From assembly GCF_051401765.1 (NCBI RefSeq), contig NW_027480440.1, positions 6,510,001 through 6,574,000 of the forward strand: a stretch of 64,000 nucleotides of DNA. Direction: 5' to 3'. Below, piece by piece: positions 26,770 through 41,208 of the stretch. The DNA comes from Calliopsis andreniformis. Lineage: Eukaryota > Arthropoda > Insecta > Hymenoptera > Andrenidae. The position numbers and the translations under genes were made by a program. Under the pieces are notes generated by a model. That model was given only the letters and a program-made list of their open reading frames with translations. It was not told where the DNA came from and ran no database searches. Numbering within the stretch: the stretch's first letter is position 1; the number at the start of each line of letters is the position of its first letter.

Positions 26770-26876
26770 CTCAACCATCAATCCTCAATTCCCAATACTC
26801 AATAGAATATCCTGAATTCTCAGGATTCAATACTCAAACATCAACCCTCAACCCTCAGCCCTCATTCTGAATCCTC
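26770..26876 (+). repeat. Type D island linker
   Basis: Short linker between two duplicated blocks. It holds GAATATCCTGAATTCTCAGG with a perfect dyad at 26809-26826. Confidence 0.7.
26809..26826. repeat. 7-bp inverted repeat in a type D island
   Basis: Dyad identical to that at 15349, here following GAATATCC instead of GATTATCC. Confidence 0.8.
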
Positions 26877-27900
26877 AATCCTCAATCCTCAATTTTCAAT
26901 CCCCAATCCTCATCCCTCAGTCCTCATCCTCAATTCTCAATACTCAATCCTCAATCATCAATCCTCAATCTTCGATCCTCAATAATCTATCTCCAATCCT
27001 AGATCCCCAATCACCAATCCTCAATCCTTAATCCTCAATCTTCAATTCTCAATCCCCAGTCCTCAATCTTAAATCCTCAATGCTCAATCCTATGTCCTCA
27101 AACCTCAATCCTGAATCCTCAATCCTGAATCCTCAATCTTCAGCCCTCAGTCCTCAACAATCAGTTGTCAATCCTCAATCCTCAATAGAATATCCTCAAT
27201 TCACAGTTTTCAATACTTAATACTCAATTTAGAATCTTCAAATCTCTATCCACAAACATCAATTCCCATAACTCAACCCTCAACACTAAGTCCTCAAAGT
27301 TCAATCCTCAATCCTCAATTCCCAACCTTCAATCCTCAATACTGAATCTTCAATCCTCAATCCTCAATCCTCAATCCTCAATCCTCAATCCTCAATCCTC
27401 AATCTTCAATCCTCAGTCCTCAATCATCAATTTTCAATCCTTAATCCTCAATCCTCAATCCTCGATTCTCAATCCTCAATCCTCAATCCTCAACCCTCAC
27501 TCATCAATCCTCAATCCTCAATCCTCAATCCTCATTCTTCAATCCTCATTCCTCAATCCTCAATCTGCAATCCTCAGTACTCAATCCTCAATCCTCAATC
27601 GTCAATCCTCAAACTCCAATCCTCTATCATCGTTACTCAATCCTCAATCCTCAATCGCCAATCCTCAATCCTCAATCTTCAATCCTCAGTACTCAATCTT
27701 CAATCTTCAATCCTCAATCCTCATTCCTCAATCCTCAATCCGCAATCCTCAATACTCAAACTCAATCCTCAATCCTCAGTCCTCAAACCTCAATTCTGAA
27801 TCCTCAATCCTGAATCCTCAATCTTTAATCCTCAGACCTCAACCATCAATGCTCAATTCTCAATACTCAACAGAACATCCTGAATTCTCAGTTTTCAATG
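26877..27900 (+). repeat. Second copy of the 18770-19793 segment
   Basis: Offset 8,107. It contains a type C' island near 27183 and ends inside a type A island (AACAGAACATCC) where the sequence switches to the CAATCCCCTATC version also seen at 33.5 and 36.4 kb. Confidence 0.8.
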
Positions 27901-30900
27901 CTCAATCCCCTATCTTCAATTTTAAAATCTGAATCCACCAACAACAATTCTCATCACTCAACCCTCAACACTCAGTGCTCAATCTTCAATCCACAATCCT
28001 CAACCCTCAATCTTCAATCCTCAATACTCAATCTTCAATCCTCAATCCTCAATCCTCAATCCTCAATCCTCAATCCTCAGTCATCAATACTCAATCTTCG
28101 ATACTCAATCCCCAATCCACAACCTCAATCCTCAACCCTCAATCCTCATTCCTCAAACCTCAATGCTCAACCCTCAGTCCTCATCCTCAATCCACCACCC
28201 TCAATCGTCAATCCTCAATCCTCAATCCACAATCGTCAATCCTCAATCCTCAATCTTCAATCCTCAGTCCGCAATCCGCAATATTCAATCATCAATACTC
28301 AATCTTCAATCCTCAATCCTCAATCCTAAAATCCTCGATCCTCAATATTCAGCACACAACCCTCAACAACCAATACTCAATACTCAACCATCAATGCTCA
28401 ATTCTCAATACTCAATAGAATATACTGAATTCTCAGTTTTCAATACCCAATCCTCAATCTTCAATATTCAAGTCTCCATCCACAAACATCTATTCTCATC
28501 ACTCAACCCTCAACACTCAGCCCTCAATCTTCAATCCTCAATCCTCAATACTCAATCCTCAGTCCTCAGTCCTTAATCTTCAATACTCAATCCTCAATCC
28601 TAAAATCCTCAACCCTCAATGTTCAACACACAATCCTCAACCATCAATCCTCAATACTCAACCATCAATGCTCAATTCTCAATACTCAATAGAATATGCT
28701 GAATTCTCATGTTTCAATACTCAATCCTCAATCTTCAATCTTCAAGCCTCCATCCACAAACATCTATTCTCATCACTCAACCCTCAACCCTCAGTCCTCA
28801 TCCTCCATCCTCAATCCTCAATCCTCAATCCTCAATCCTCAGTACTCAATCTTCAATCTTCAATCCTCAATCCTCAATCCTCAATCCTCAATCCGCAATC
28901 CTCAATCTTCAATCCTCAATACTCAATCTTCAATCCTCAATCCTCAATCCTAAAATCCTCAATCCTCAATATTCAACACACAACCCTCAACCACCAATCC
29001 TCAATACTCAACCATCATTGCTCAATTCTCAATACTCAATAGAATATCCTGAATTCTCAGTTTTCAATACCCAATCCTCAATCTTCAATATTCAAGCCTC
29101 CATCCACAAACATCTATTCTCATCACTCAACCCTCAACACTCAGTCCTCAATCTTCAATCCTCAATCCTCTATCCTCAATCTTCAATCCTCAATACTCAA
29201 CCTTCAATCCTCAATTGTCAATTCTCAATCCTCAATCCTCAATCCTCAGTCATCACTCCTTAATCTTCAATACTCAATCCTCAATCCTCAATCCTCAATC
29301 CTCAATACTCAATCTTCAATCCTCAATCCTCAATCCTGAAATCCTCAATCCTCAACATTCAACACAAAACCCTCAAACTTCAATCCTCAATACTCAACCA
29401 TCAGTCCTCAATTCTCAATACTCAATCGGCAGTCTTCACTCCTCAACACTCAATCTTCAATCCTCAATCCTCAATCTTCAATCCTCAACACTCAATCTTC
29501 AACCCTCAATCCCCAATCCTCAATCCTCAATCCTCAATACTCAACTCTCAATCCTCAATCCTCAATCCGCAATCCTCAATCTTCAATCCTCAATACTCAA
29601 TCTTCAATCCTCAATCCTGAATCCTCAATCCTCAATCTTCAGTCCTCAATCCTCGATCCTCAATTCTCAATCCTCAATCCTCAACCCTCAGACCTCAAAT
29701 ATCAATACTCAACCGTCAGTCCTCGTCCTCAATCCGCAACCCTCAATCCTCAATCCTCAATTATCAATCCTCAATCCTCAATCCTCAATCCTCAATCCTC
29801 AATCTTCAATCCTCAATACTCAATCTTCAATCCCCAATCCTCAATTCTCAATCCTCAATCCTCAATGTTCAATCCTCAATACTCAATCTTCATTCATCAA
29901 TCCTGAATCCTCAATCCTCAATCCTCATTCTTCAATCCTCAATACCCAATCCCCAATCTTCAATCCTCAATCCTGAATCCTCAATCCTAATTCCTCAATC
30001 CTCATTCTTCAATCCTCAATACCCAATCCTCAATTTCAATCCTCAATCCTCAATCCTCATTTCTCAATCCTCAATCCTCAACCCTCAGCCCTCATCCTCC
30101 ATCCTCAATCCTCAACCTTCAATACTCAATAATCAATCTCCAATCCTCAATCCTCAATCCTCGATACTCAATCCTCAATCCTCAATCCTCACTCTTCAAT
30201 CCTCAATACCGAATCCTCAATCTTCAATCCTCAAACATCAATCCTCAATTCTCAATCCTCAATCCTCAGTCCTCAGTCGTCAAACCTCAATCCCCGACCC
30301 TTAGCACTCATCCTCAATCCTCAGTCCTCAATCCTCAATCCTCAAACCTAAATCCTCTACCGTCAGTCCTCGTCCTCAATCCTCAAACCTCAATCCTCAA
30401 TCCTCAATCCTCAATATTCAATCATCAATACTCAATCTTCAATCCTCAATCCTCAATCCTCAATCCTCAATCCTCAATCCTCAATCCTCAATATTCAATC
30501 ATCAATACTCAATCTTCAATCCTCAATCTTCAATCCTCAATACTCAATCTTCAATCCTCAATCCTCAATTCTCAATCCTCAATCCTCAATCCTCAGGCAT
30601 CAGTACTCAATCTACAATATTCAATCCTCAATCCTTAATCCTCAATCCACAATCCTCAACCTTCAATACTCAATACTCAATCTTCAATCCTCAATCCTCA
30701 ATGCTCAATCCTCAATCCTCATTCCTCAATCCTCAATACCCAATCCTCAATCCTCAATCCTCAATCCTCAATCCTCAATCCTCAATACTCAATCATCAAT
30801 ACTCAATCTTCAATCCTCAATCTTCAATCCTCAATACTCAACCCTCAATCCTCAATCCTCAATTCTCAATCCTCAATCCTTAATCCTCAATCGTCAATCT

Positions 30901-31289
30901 TCAATCCTCAATACTCAATCTTCAATCCTCAATCCTCAATCCTCAATCCTCAATCCTCAATCCTCAATCCTCATTCTTCAATACTCAATACCCAATCCTC
31001 AATCTTCAATCCTCAATCCTCAATCCTCAATTCTCAATCCTCAATCCTCAGTCCTCTGTCCTCAAACCTCAATCCTCAACCCTGAGCCCTCATCCTCCAT
31101 CCTCAATCCTCAATCATCAGTCCTCAATCTTATATCCTCAATATTCAATCTTCAATCCTCAATCCTCGTTCCTCAAACCTCAATCCTCAACCCTCAGTCT
31201 TCATCCTCAATCCTCAAACCTCAATCCTCAATCCTCAATATTCAATCATCAATACTCAATCTTCAATCCTCAATCCTCAAACCTCAATC
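27901..31289 (+). repeat. Satellite segment: closely spaced type A islands, then island-free repeat
   Basis: Type A islands lie near 27866, 28415, 28690 and 29041. The stretch around 28196-28520 (CAGTCCGCAATCCGC) recurs near 33588-33912 and 36506-36830. From about 29150 to 31289 there are no islands, only variant heptamers with a few markers (CAGGCATCAGTAC near 30594, CTAAATACCC near 31311). Confidence 0.65.
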
Positions 31290-34207
31290 CTCAATACTCA
31301 TTCTTCAATCCTAAATACCCAATCCTCAATCTTCAATCCTCAATCCTCAATACTCAATTCTCAATCCTCAATCCTTAATTCTCAGACCTCAAACATCAAT
31401 ATTCAACCCTCAGTCCTCGTCCTCAATCCACAACCCTCAATCCTCAGTCCTCAATATTCAATCATCAATATTCAATCTTCAATCCTCAATCCTCAATCCT
31501 CAATCCTCAATCCTCAATCCTCAATCTTCAATCCTCAATAATCAATCTCCGATCCTAGGTCCTCAATCCCCAACCTTCAATCGTTAATCCTCAATCTTCA
31601 ATCCTCAATCCCCAGTCATCAATCTTCAATCCTCAATGCTCAATCCTCAATCCTCAATCCTCAGTCCTCAATCCCCAATCCTCAATCCTCAAACCTCAAT
31701 CCTCAACCGTCAGTCCTCGTCCTCAATCCTCAAACCTCAATCCTCAATCCTCAATATTCAATCATCAATACTCAATCTTCAATCCTCAATCCTCAAACCT
31801 CAATCCTCAATCCTCATTCTTCAATCCTAAATACCCAATCCTCAGTTCCCAATCCTCAATCCTCAATCCTCAATTCTCAATCCTCAATTCTCAATCCTCA
31901 ATCCTCAGTCCTCAGTCCTCAAACCGCAATCCTCAACCCTCAGCCCACATCCTCCATCCTCAATCCTCAATCCTCAATACTCAATCTTCAATCCTCAATT
32001 CTCAATCTTCAATCCTCGATCCTGTATCATCAATCCACAATCCTCAATCCTCAGGCATCAATACTCAATCTTCAATACTCAATCCTCAATCCTCAATCCT
32101 CAATCCTCAATCCTCAATCCTCAACCCTCAACCCTCATTCCTCAAACCTCAATCCTCAACCCTCAGTCCTCATGCTCAATTCTCAATTCTCAATCCTCAA
32201 TCCTCAATCCTCAATCTTCAATCCTCAATAATCAATCTCCAATTCTAGATCCTCAATCCCCAATCTTCAATCATTAATACTCAATCTTCAATCCCGAATC
32301 CCCAGTACTCAATCTTCAATCCTCAATGCTCAATCCTCAATTCTCAATCTTCAATCCTCGATCCTGAATCATCAATCCACAATCCTCAATCCTCAGGCAT
32401 CAATACTCAATCTTCAATACTCAATCCTCAATCCTCAATCCTCAACCCTGAGCCCTCATCCTCCATCCTCAATCCTCAATCATCAATACTCAATCTTATA
32501 TCCTCAATATTCAATCTTCAATCCTCAATCCTCGTTCCTCAAACCTCAATCCTCAACCCTCAGTCTTCATCCTCAATCCTCAAACCTCAATCCTCAATCC
32601 TCAATATTCAATCATCAATACTCAATCTTCAATCCTCAATACTCAAACCTCAATCCTCAATCCTCATTCTTCAATCCTAAATACCCAATCCTCAATCTTC
32701 AATCCTCAATCCTCAATACTCAATTCTCAATCCTCAATCCTTAATTCTCAGACCTCAATCATCAATATTCAATCTTCAATCCTCAATCCTCAATCCTCAA
32801 TCCTCAATCCTCAATCCTCAATCTTCAATACTCAATACTCAATCTTCAATCCTCAATCCTCAATCCTCAATCCTTAACACTCAATCCTCAACCCTCAGTC
32901 ATCAATCCTCAATTCTCAATACTCAATCGTCAGTCTTCAATCCTCAACACTCAATCTTCAACCCTCAATCCTCAATCTTCAATCCTCAATACTCAATGTT
33001 CAATCCTCAATCCTCAATCCTCAATCCTCAATCTTCAGTCCTCAATCCTCGATCCTCAATTCTCAATCCTCAATCCTCAACCTTCAGACCTCAAATATCA
33101 ATACTCAACCCTCAGTCCTCGTCCTCAATCCACAACCCTCAATCGTCAATCCTCAATCTTCAATCCTCAATCCTCAATCCTCAATCCTCAATACTCAATC
33201 CTCAATCTTCAATCCTCAATCCTCAATCCTCAATTCTCAGTCCTCAATCCTCAGTCCTCAGTCCTCAAACATCAATCCTCAACCCTCAGCCCTCATCCTC
33301 AATCCTCAATCCTCAATCCTCAATACTCAATCCTCAATCCTCAATCTTCTATCTTCAATCCTCAATACTCAATCTTCAATCCTCAATCCTCAGTCCTCAA
33401 ACCTCAATTCTGAATTCTCAATCCTGAATCCTCAATCTTTAATTCTCAGACCTCAACCATCTATGCTCAATTCTCAATACTCAACAGAACATCCTGAATT
33501 CTCAGTTTTCAATGCTCAATCCCCTATCTTCAATTTTAAAATCTCAATCCACAAACATCAATTCTCATCACTCAACCCTCAACACTCAGTCATCAATCTT
33601 CAATCCTCAATCCTCAATCCACAATCGTCAATCCTCAATCCTCAATCTTCAATCCTCAGTCCGCAATCCGCAATATTCAATCATCAATACTCAATCTTCA
33701 ATCCTCAATCCTCAATCCTAAAATCCTCGATCCTCAATATTCAGCACACAACCCTCAACAACCAATACTCAATACTCAACCATCAATGTTCAATTCTCAA
33801 TACTCAATAGAATATACTGAATTCTCAGTTTTCAATACCCAATCCTCAATCTTCAATATTCAAGTCTCCATCCACAAACATCTATTCTCATCACTCAACC
33901 CTCAACACTCAGTCCTCAATCTTCAATACTCAATCCTCAATCCTCAGACTTCAATCATCAATACTCAATCTTCAATCCTCAATTGTCAATTCTCAATCCT
34001 CAATCCTCAATCCTCAGTCATCAATACTCAATCTACAATACTCAATCCTCAATCCTCAATCCTCAATCCTGAATCCTCAATCCTCATTCCTCAAACCTCA
34101 ATCCTCAACCCTCAGTCCTCATCCTCAATTCTCAATCCTCAATCCTCGATCCTCAATCCTCAATCCTCAATCCTCACTCTTCAATCCTCAATACCCAATC
34201 CTCAATC
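31290..34207 (+). repeat. Tandem duplication of 2,918 bp, copy 1
   Basis: Abuts copy 2 directly. All shared markers (CTAAATACCC 31311/34229, type A islands 33480/36398 and 33804/36722) keep an offset of exactly 2,918. By eye about a dozen substitutions and no indels separate the copies. Inside the copy, a stretch of about 0.3 kb from CTCGTTCC near 31165 recurs at about +1,366. Confidence 0.9.
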
Positions 34208-37125
34208 CTCAATACTCATTCTTCAATCCTAAATACCCAATCCTCAATCTTCAATCCTCAATCCTCAATACTCAATTCTCAATCCTCAATCCTTAATTCT
34301 CAGACCTCAAACATCAATATTCAACCCTCAGACCTCGTCCTCAATCCACAACCCTCAATCCTCAGTCCTCAATATTCAATCATCAATATTCAATCTTCAA
34401 TCCTCAATCCTCAATCCTCAATCCTCAATCCTCAATCCTCAATCTTCAATCCTCAATAATCAATCGCCGATCCTAGGTCCTCAATCCCCAACCTTCAATC
34501 GTTAATCCTCAATCTTCAATCCTCAATCCCCAGTCATCAATCTTCAATCCTCAATGCTCAATCCTCAATCCTCAATCCTCAGTCCTCAATCCCCAATCCT
34601 CAATCCTCAAACCTCAATCCTCAACCGTCAGTCCTCGTCCTCAATCCTCAAACCTCAATCCTCAATCCTCAATATTCAATCATCAATACTCAATCTTCAA
34701 TCCTCAATTCTCAAACCTCAATCCTCAATCCTCATTCTTCAATCCTAAATACCCAATCCTCAGTTCCCAATCCTCAATCCTCAATCCTCAATTCTCAATC
34801 CTCAATTCTCAATCCTCAATCCTCAGTCCTCAGTCCTCAAACCGCAATCCTCAACCCTCAGCCCACATCCTCCATCCTCAATCCTCAATCCTCAATACTC
34901 AATCTTCAATCCTCAATTCTCAATCTTCAATCCTCGATCCTGTATCATCAATCCACAATCCTCAATCCTCAGGCATCAATACTCAATCTTCAATACTCAA
35001 TCCTCAATCCTCAATCCTCAATCCTCAATCCTCAATCCTCAACCCTCAACCCTCATTCCTCAAACCTCAATCCTCAAGCCTCAGTCCTCATGCTCAATTC
35101 TCAATTCTCAATCCTCAATCCTCAATCCTCAATCTTCAATCCTCAATAATCAATCTCCAATTCTAGATCCTCAATCCCCAATCTTCAATCATTAATACTC
35201 AATCTTCAATCCCGAATCCCCAGTACTCAATCTTCAATCCTCAATGCTCAATCCTCAATTCTCAATCTTCAATCCTCGATCCTGAATCATCAATCCACAA
35301 TCCTCAATCCTCAGGCATCAATACTCAATCTTCAATGCTCAATCCTCAATCCTCAATCCTCAACCCTGAGCCCTCATCCTCCATCCTCAATCCTCAATCA
35401 TCAATACTCAATCTTATATCCTCAATATTCAATCTTCAATCCTCAATCCTCGTTCCTCAAACCTCAATCCTCAACCCTCAGTCTTCATCCTCAATCCTCA
35501 AACCTCAATCCTCAATCCTCAATATTCAATCATCAATACTCAATCTTCAATCCTCAATACTCAAACCTCAATCCTCAATCCTCATTCTTCAATCCTAAAT
35601 ACCCAATCCTCAATCTTCAATCCTCAATCCTCAATACTCAATTCTCAATCCTCAATCCTTAATTCTCAGACCTCAATCATCAATATTCAATCTTCAATCC
35701 TCAATCCTCAATCCTCAATCCTCAATCCTCAATCCTCAATCTTCAATACTCAATACTCAATCTTCAATCCTCAATCCTCAATCCTCAATCCTTAACACTC
35801 AATCCTCAACCCTCAGTCATCAATCCTCAATTCTCAATACTCAATCGTCAGTCTTCAATCCTCAACACTCAATCTTCAATCCTCAATCCTCAATCTTGAA
35901 TCCTCAATACTCAATGTTCAATCCTCAATCCTCAATCCTCAATCCTCAATCTTCAGTCCTCAATCCTCGATCCTCAATTCTCAATCCTCAATCCTCAACC
36001 TTCAGACCTCAAATATCAATACTCAACCCTCAGTCCTCGTCCTCAATCCACAACCCTCAATCGTCAATCCTCAATCTTCAATCCTCAATCCTCAATCCTC
36101 AATCCTCAATACTCAATCCTCAATCTTCAATCCTCAATCCTCAATCCTCAATTCTCAGTCCTCAATCCTCAGTCCTCAGTCCTCAAACATCAATCCTCAA
36201 CCCTCAGCCCTCATCCTCAATCCTCAATCCTCAATCCTCAATACTCAATGCTCAATCCTCAATCTTCTATCTTCAATCCTCAATACTCAATCTTCAATCC
36301 TCAATCCTCAGTCCTCAAACCTCAATTCTGAATCCTCAATCCTGAATCCTCAATATTTAATCCTCAGACCTCAACCATCTATGCTCAATTCTCAATACTC
36401 AACAGAACATCCTGAATTCTCAGTTTTCAATGCTCAATCCCCTATCTTCAATTTTAAAATCTCAATCCACAAACATCAATTCTCATCACTCAACCCTCAA
36501 CACTCAGTCATCAATCTTCAATCCTCAATCCTCAATCCACAATCGTCAATCCTCAATCCTCAATCTTCAATCCTCAGTCCGCAATCCGCAATATTCAATC
36601 ATCAATACTCAATCTTCAATCCTCAATCCTCAATCCTAAAATCCTCGATCCTCAATATTCAGCACACAACCCTCAACAACCAATACTCAATACTCAACCA
36701 TCAATGTTCAATTCTCAATACTCAATAGAATATACTGAATTCTCAGTTTTCAATACCCAATCCTCAATCTTCAATATTCAAGTCTCCATCCACAAACATC
36801 TATTCTCATCACTCAACCCTCAACACTCAGTCCTCAATCTTCAATACTCAATCCTCAATCCTCAGACTTCAATCATCAATACTCAATCTTCAATCCTCAA
36901 TTGTCAATTCTCAATCCCCAATCCTCAATCCTCAGTCATCAATACTCAATCTACAATACTCAATCCTCAATCCTCAATCCTCAATCCTGAATCCTCAATC
37001 CTCATTCCTCAAACCTCAATCCTCAACCCTCAGTCCTCATCCTCAATTCTCAATCCTCAATCCTCGATCCTCAATCCTCAATCCTCCATCCTCACTCTTC
37101 AATCCTCAATACCCAATCCTCAATC
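34208..37125 (+). repeat. Tandem duplication of 2,918 bp, copy 2
   Basis: Differs from copy 1 by isolated substitutions such as CAGACCTCG for CAGTCCTCG near 34331, CAATCGCCG for CAATCTCCG near 34464, and CAATGCTC for CAATACTC near 35336. 2,918 is not a multiple of 7, so the duplicated block contains off-register units. Confidence 0.9.
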
Positions 37126-38789
37126 TTCAATCCTCAAACATCAATCCTCAATTCTCAATCCTCAATCCTAAGGCATCAGTACTCAATCTACAATATTCAA
37201 TCCTCAATCCTTAATCCTCAATCCAAAATACTCAACCTTCAATACTCAATACTCAATCTTCAATCCTCAATCCTCAATCCTCAATCCTCAATCCTCATTC
37301 CTCAATCCTCAATACCCAATCCTCAATACTCAATCCTCAATCCTCAATCCTCAATATTCAATCATCAACACTCAATCTTCAATCCTCAATCTTCAATCCT
37401 CAATACTCAATCTTCAATCCTCAATCCTCAATCCTCAATCCTCAAACCTCAATCCTCAACCGTCAGTCCTCGTCCTCAATCCTCAAACCTCAATCCTCAA
37501 TCCTCAATATTCAATCATCAATACTCAATCTTCAGTCCTCAATGCTCTATCCTCAATCCTCAATCCTCAATCCTCAATATTCAAGACACAACCCTCAGCC
37601 ATCAATCCTCAATACTCAACAATCAATCCTCAATTCTCAATACTCAATAGAATATTCTGAATACTCATGGTTCAATACTCAATCCACAATATTCAATAAT
37701 CAAATCTCAATCCTCAATCTTCAATCCTCAATACTCAACTTCAATCCTCAATCCTCAGTTCTCAATCCCCAATACTCAATCCTCAATCGTCAATCCTCAA
37801 TCCCCAATCCTCAATCTTCAATCCTCAACCTCAATCCTCAACCCTCAATCCTCAATCCTCAATCTTCAATCATCAATATTCAATCTTCAATCCTCAATCC
37901 TCAATCCTCAATCCTCAATCCTCAATCCTCAATCTTCAATCCTCAATCCTCAATCCTCAATCCTCAATCCTCAATCTTCAATCCTCAATACTCAATCTTC
38001 AATCCCCAATCCTCAATTCTCAATCCTCAATCCTCAATGTTCAATCCTCAATACTCAATCTTCAATCCTCAAACCTGAATCCTCAATCCTCAATCCTCAT
38101 TCTTCAATCCTCAATACCCAATCTTCAATCTTCAATCCTCAATCCTCAATCCTCACTCCTAATTCCTCAATCCTCATTCTTCAATCCTCAATACCCAATC
38201 CTCAATTTCAATCCTCAATCCTCAATCCTCATTTCTCAATCCTCAATCCTCAACCCTCAGCCCTCATCCTCCATCCTCAATCCTCAATCTTCGATCCTCA
38301 ATAATCAATCTCCAATCCTCAATCCTCAATCCTCGATCCTCAATCCTCAGGCATCAATACTCAATCTTCAATACTCAATCCTCAATCCTCTATCCTCATT
38401 CTTCAATCTTCAATACCCAATCCTCAATCTTCAATACTCAATCCTCAATCCTCAATTCTCAATCCTCAATCCTCAGTCCTCAATCCTCAATCCACAATCC
38501 TCAATCCTCAATCCTCAATCTTCAATCTTCAATTCTCAATCCACAAACATCAAGTCTCATCACTCAAACCTCAACACTCAGTCCTCAATCTTCAATACCC
38601 AAACCTCAATCCTCAATCTTCAATACTCAATAAACAATCTTCAATCCTCAATCCCCAATTCTCAGTCCTCAATACTCAATCCTCAACCCTCAATACTCAA
38701 TCTTCAATCCTCAATCTTCAATTCTCGGTCCTCAATTCTCAATACTCAATCGTCAATCCACAATCCCCAATCCTCAATCGTCAATCCTC
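37126..38789 (+). repeat. Satellite segment resembling 30.2-30.8 kb, with a type B island
   Basis: Begins with a stretch (CATCAGTACTCAATCTAC near 37173) very close to 30594 onward, so the 2,918 bp duplication is flanked on both sides by related sequence. A type B island lies at about 37637-37710 (GAATATTCTGAATACTCATG). The rest is ordinary heptamers. Confidence 0.65.
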
Positions 38790-39690
38790 AATCCTCGATC
38801 CTCAAGTGTCAATCCTCAATCCTCAATCCTCAACCCTCAATCCTCAGTCCTCAAACCTCAATTCCGAATCCTCAATCTTCAATACTCAATCCTCAATCCT
38901 AAAATCCTCAATCCTCAATATTCAGCACTCAACCCTCAACCATCAATCCTCAATACTCAACCATCAAAGCTCAATTCTCAATACTCAACAGTATATCCTG
39001 AATTCTCAGTTTTCAATACTCAATCCCCAATCTTCAATCTTCAAAGCTCAATCCACAAACATCAATTCTCATCACCCAACCCTCAACACTCAGGCCTCAA
39101 TGTTCAATCCTCAATCCTCAATTCTCAATCTTCTATCCTCAATACTGAATCTTCAATCCTCGATCCTCAATCCTCAATCCTCAATCCTCAATCCTCATTC
39201 CTCAAACCTCAATCCTCAACCCTCAGTCCTCGTCCTTAATTCTCAATTCTCAATCCTCAATCCTCAATTCTCAATCTTCAATCCTCAATAATCAATCTCC
39301 AATCCCAGATCCTCAATCCCCAAACCTCAGTCCTTAATCCTCAATCTTCAATCCTCAATCCCCAGTCCACGATCCTCAATCCTCAATCCTCAATCCTCAA
39401 TCCTCAATCCTCAATATTCAACACGCAACCCTCAACCATCAATTCTCAATACTCAACCACCAACCCTCAATTCTCAATACTTAATAGAATATCCTGAATT
39501 CTCATGGTTCAATACTCAATCCACAATATTCAATAATCAAATCTCAATCCTCAATCCTCAATCCTCAATCCTCAATCCTTACTCCTCAATCTTCTATCTT
39601 CAATCCTCAATACTCAACCATCAATCCTCAATTCTCAATACTCAATCGTCAGTCTTCAATCCTCAACACTCAATCTTCAATCCTCAATCC
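38790..39690 (+). repeat. 0.9 kb segment duplicated near 52930-53830
   Basis: Offset 14,143 at CTCAAGTGTC (38801), 14,136 at CAGGCCTCAATG (39091) and 14,143 again at the type B island (39487/53630). Both steps are one heptamer. It includes a type A island with AACAGTATATCC and a shared CACCCAACCC. This is the longest-range duplication I could anchor in the window. Confidence 0.8.
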
Positions 39691-40084
39691 TCAATCTTCA
39701 ATCCTCAACACTCAATCTTCAATCCTCAATCCCCAATCCTCAATCCTCAATCCTCAATCTTCAATCCTCAATACTGAATCTTCAATCCTCAATCCTCATT
39801 CCTCAATCCCCAATGCTCAATCCTCATTCCTCAAACCTCAATCCTCAACACTCAGTACTCATCCTTAATTCTCAATTCTCAATCCTCAATCCTCAATTGT
39901 CAATCTTCAATCCTCAATAATCAATCTCCAATCCTAGATCCTCAATCCCCAATCCTCAGTCCTTAATCCTCAATCTTCAATCCTCAATCCCCAGTCCAAA
40001 ATCCTCAATCCTCAATCCTCAATCCTCAATCCTCAATCCTCAATCCTCAATACTCAAAACACAACCCCCAACCATCAATTATCA
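39691..40084 (+). repeat. Plain variant heptamers
   Basis: Variant heptamers with CCTAGATCC and AAAACACAACCC near the right end; no island. Nothing else is visible. Confidence 0.7.
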
Positions 40085-41208
40085 ATACTCAATCACCAAT
40101 CCTCAATTCTCAATACTCAGTAGAATATCCTGAATTCTCATGGTTCAATACTCAATCCACAATATTCAATAATCAAATCTCAATCCTCAAACTTCAATTC
40201 TCAACACTCAATCCTGAGCACTCAGTCCTCTCTCTTCAATCCTCCATCCTCAATCTTCAATCCTCAATCGTCAGTCCTCAATCCTCAATCCTCAATCCGC
40301 AATCCTCAATCTTCAATCCTCAATACTCAATCTTCAATCCTAAATCCTCAATCCTGAAATCCTCAATCCTCAATATTCAAAACACAACCCTCAACCTTCA
40401 ATCCTCAATAATCAACCATCAATCCTCAATTCTCAATACTCAATCATCAGTCTTCAATCCTCAACACTCAATCTTCAATCCTCAATCCTCAATCTTCGAT
40501 CCTCAATACTCAATCTTCAATCCTCAATCCTCAATCCTCAATCCTCAATCCCCAATCGTCAATCCTAAATCCCCAACCCTCTATCATCAATCCTCAATCC
40601 TCAATCCTCAATCCTGAATCCTCAATCCTCAATCTTCAATCCTCAATACTTAATCTTCAATCTTCAATCCTCAATCCTCAATCCTCAATCCTCAATCCGC
40701 AATCCTCAACCTTCAATCCTCAATACTCAATCTTCAATCCTCAATCCTCAATCCTCAATATTCAACACACAACCCGCAACATTCTATCCTCAATACACAA
40801 CCATCAATCCTCAATTCTCAATACTCAATCGTCAGTCTTCAATCCTCAACGCTCAATCTTCAATCCTCAATCCTCAATCTTCAATCCTCAGTACTCAATC
40901 TTCAATCCTCAATCCTCAATCCTCAGTCCTCAATCTTCAATCCTCAATCCTCGATCCTCAATTCTCAATCCTCAGTCCTCAATCTTCAGACCTCAAACAT
41001 CAATACTCAACCCTCAGTCCAAGTCCTCAATCCACAACCCTCAATCCTCAATCCTCAATCTTCAATACTCAATCCTCAATCCTCAATCCTCAATCCTCAA
41101 TCCACAGTCCTCAAACCTCAACCCTGAATCATCAATCCTGAATCCTCATTCTTCAGCCCTCAGGCCTTAACAATCAGTTGTCAATCCTCAATCCTCAATA
41201 GAATATCC
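40085..41208 (+). repeat. 1.1 kb segment duplicated at 49072-50195
   Basis: Offset 8,987, anchored at the type B island (40123/49110), CTGAGCACTC (40214/49201) and CAGGCCTTAAC (41161/50148). The copies separate inside the following type C island, which reads GAATATCCTC here and GAATATCATC there. Confidence 0.82.
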
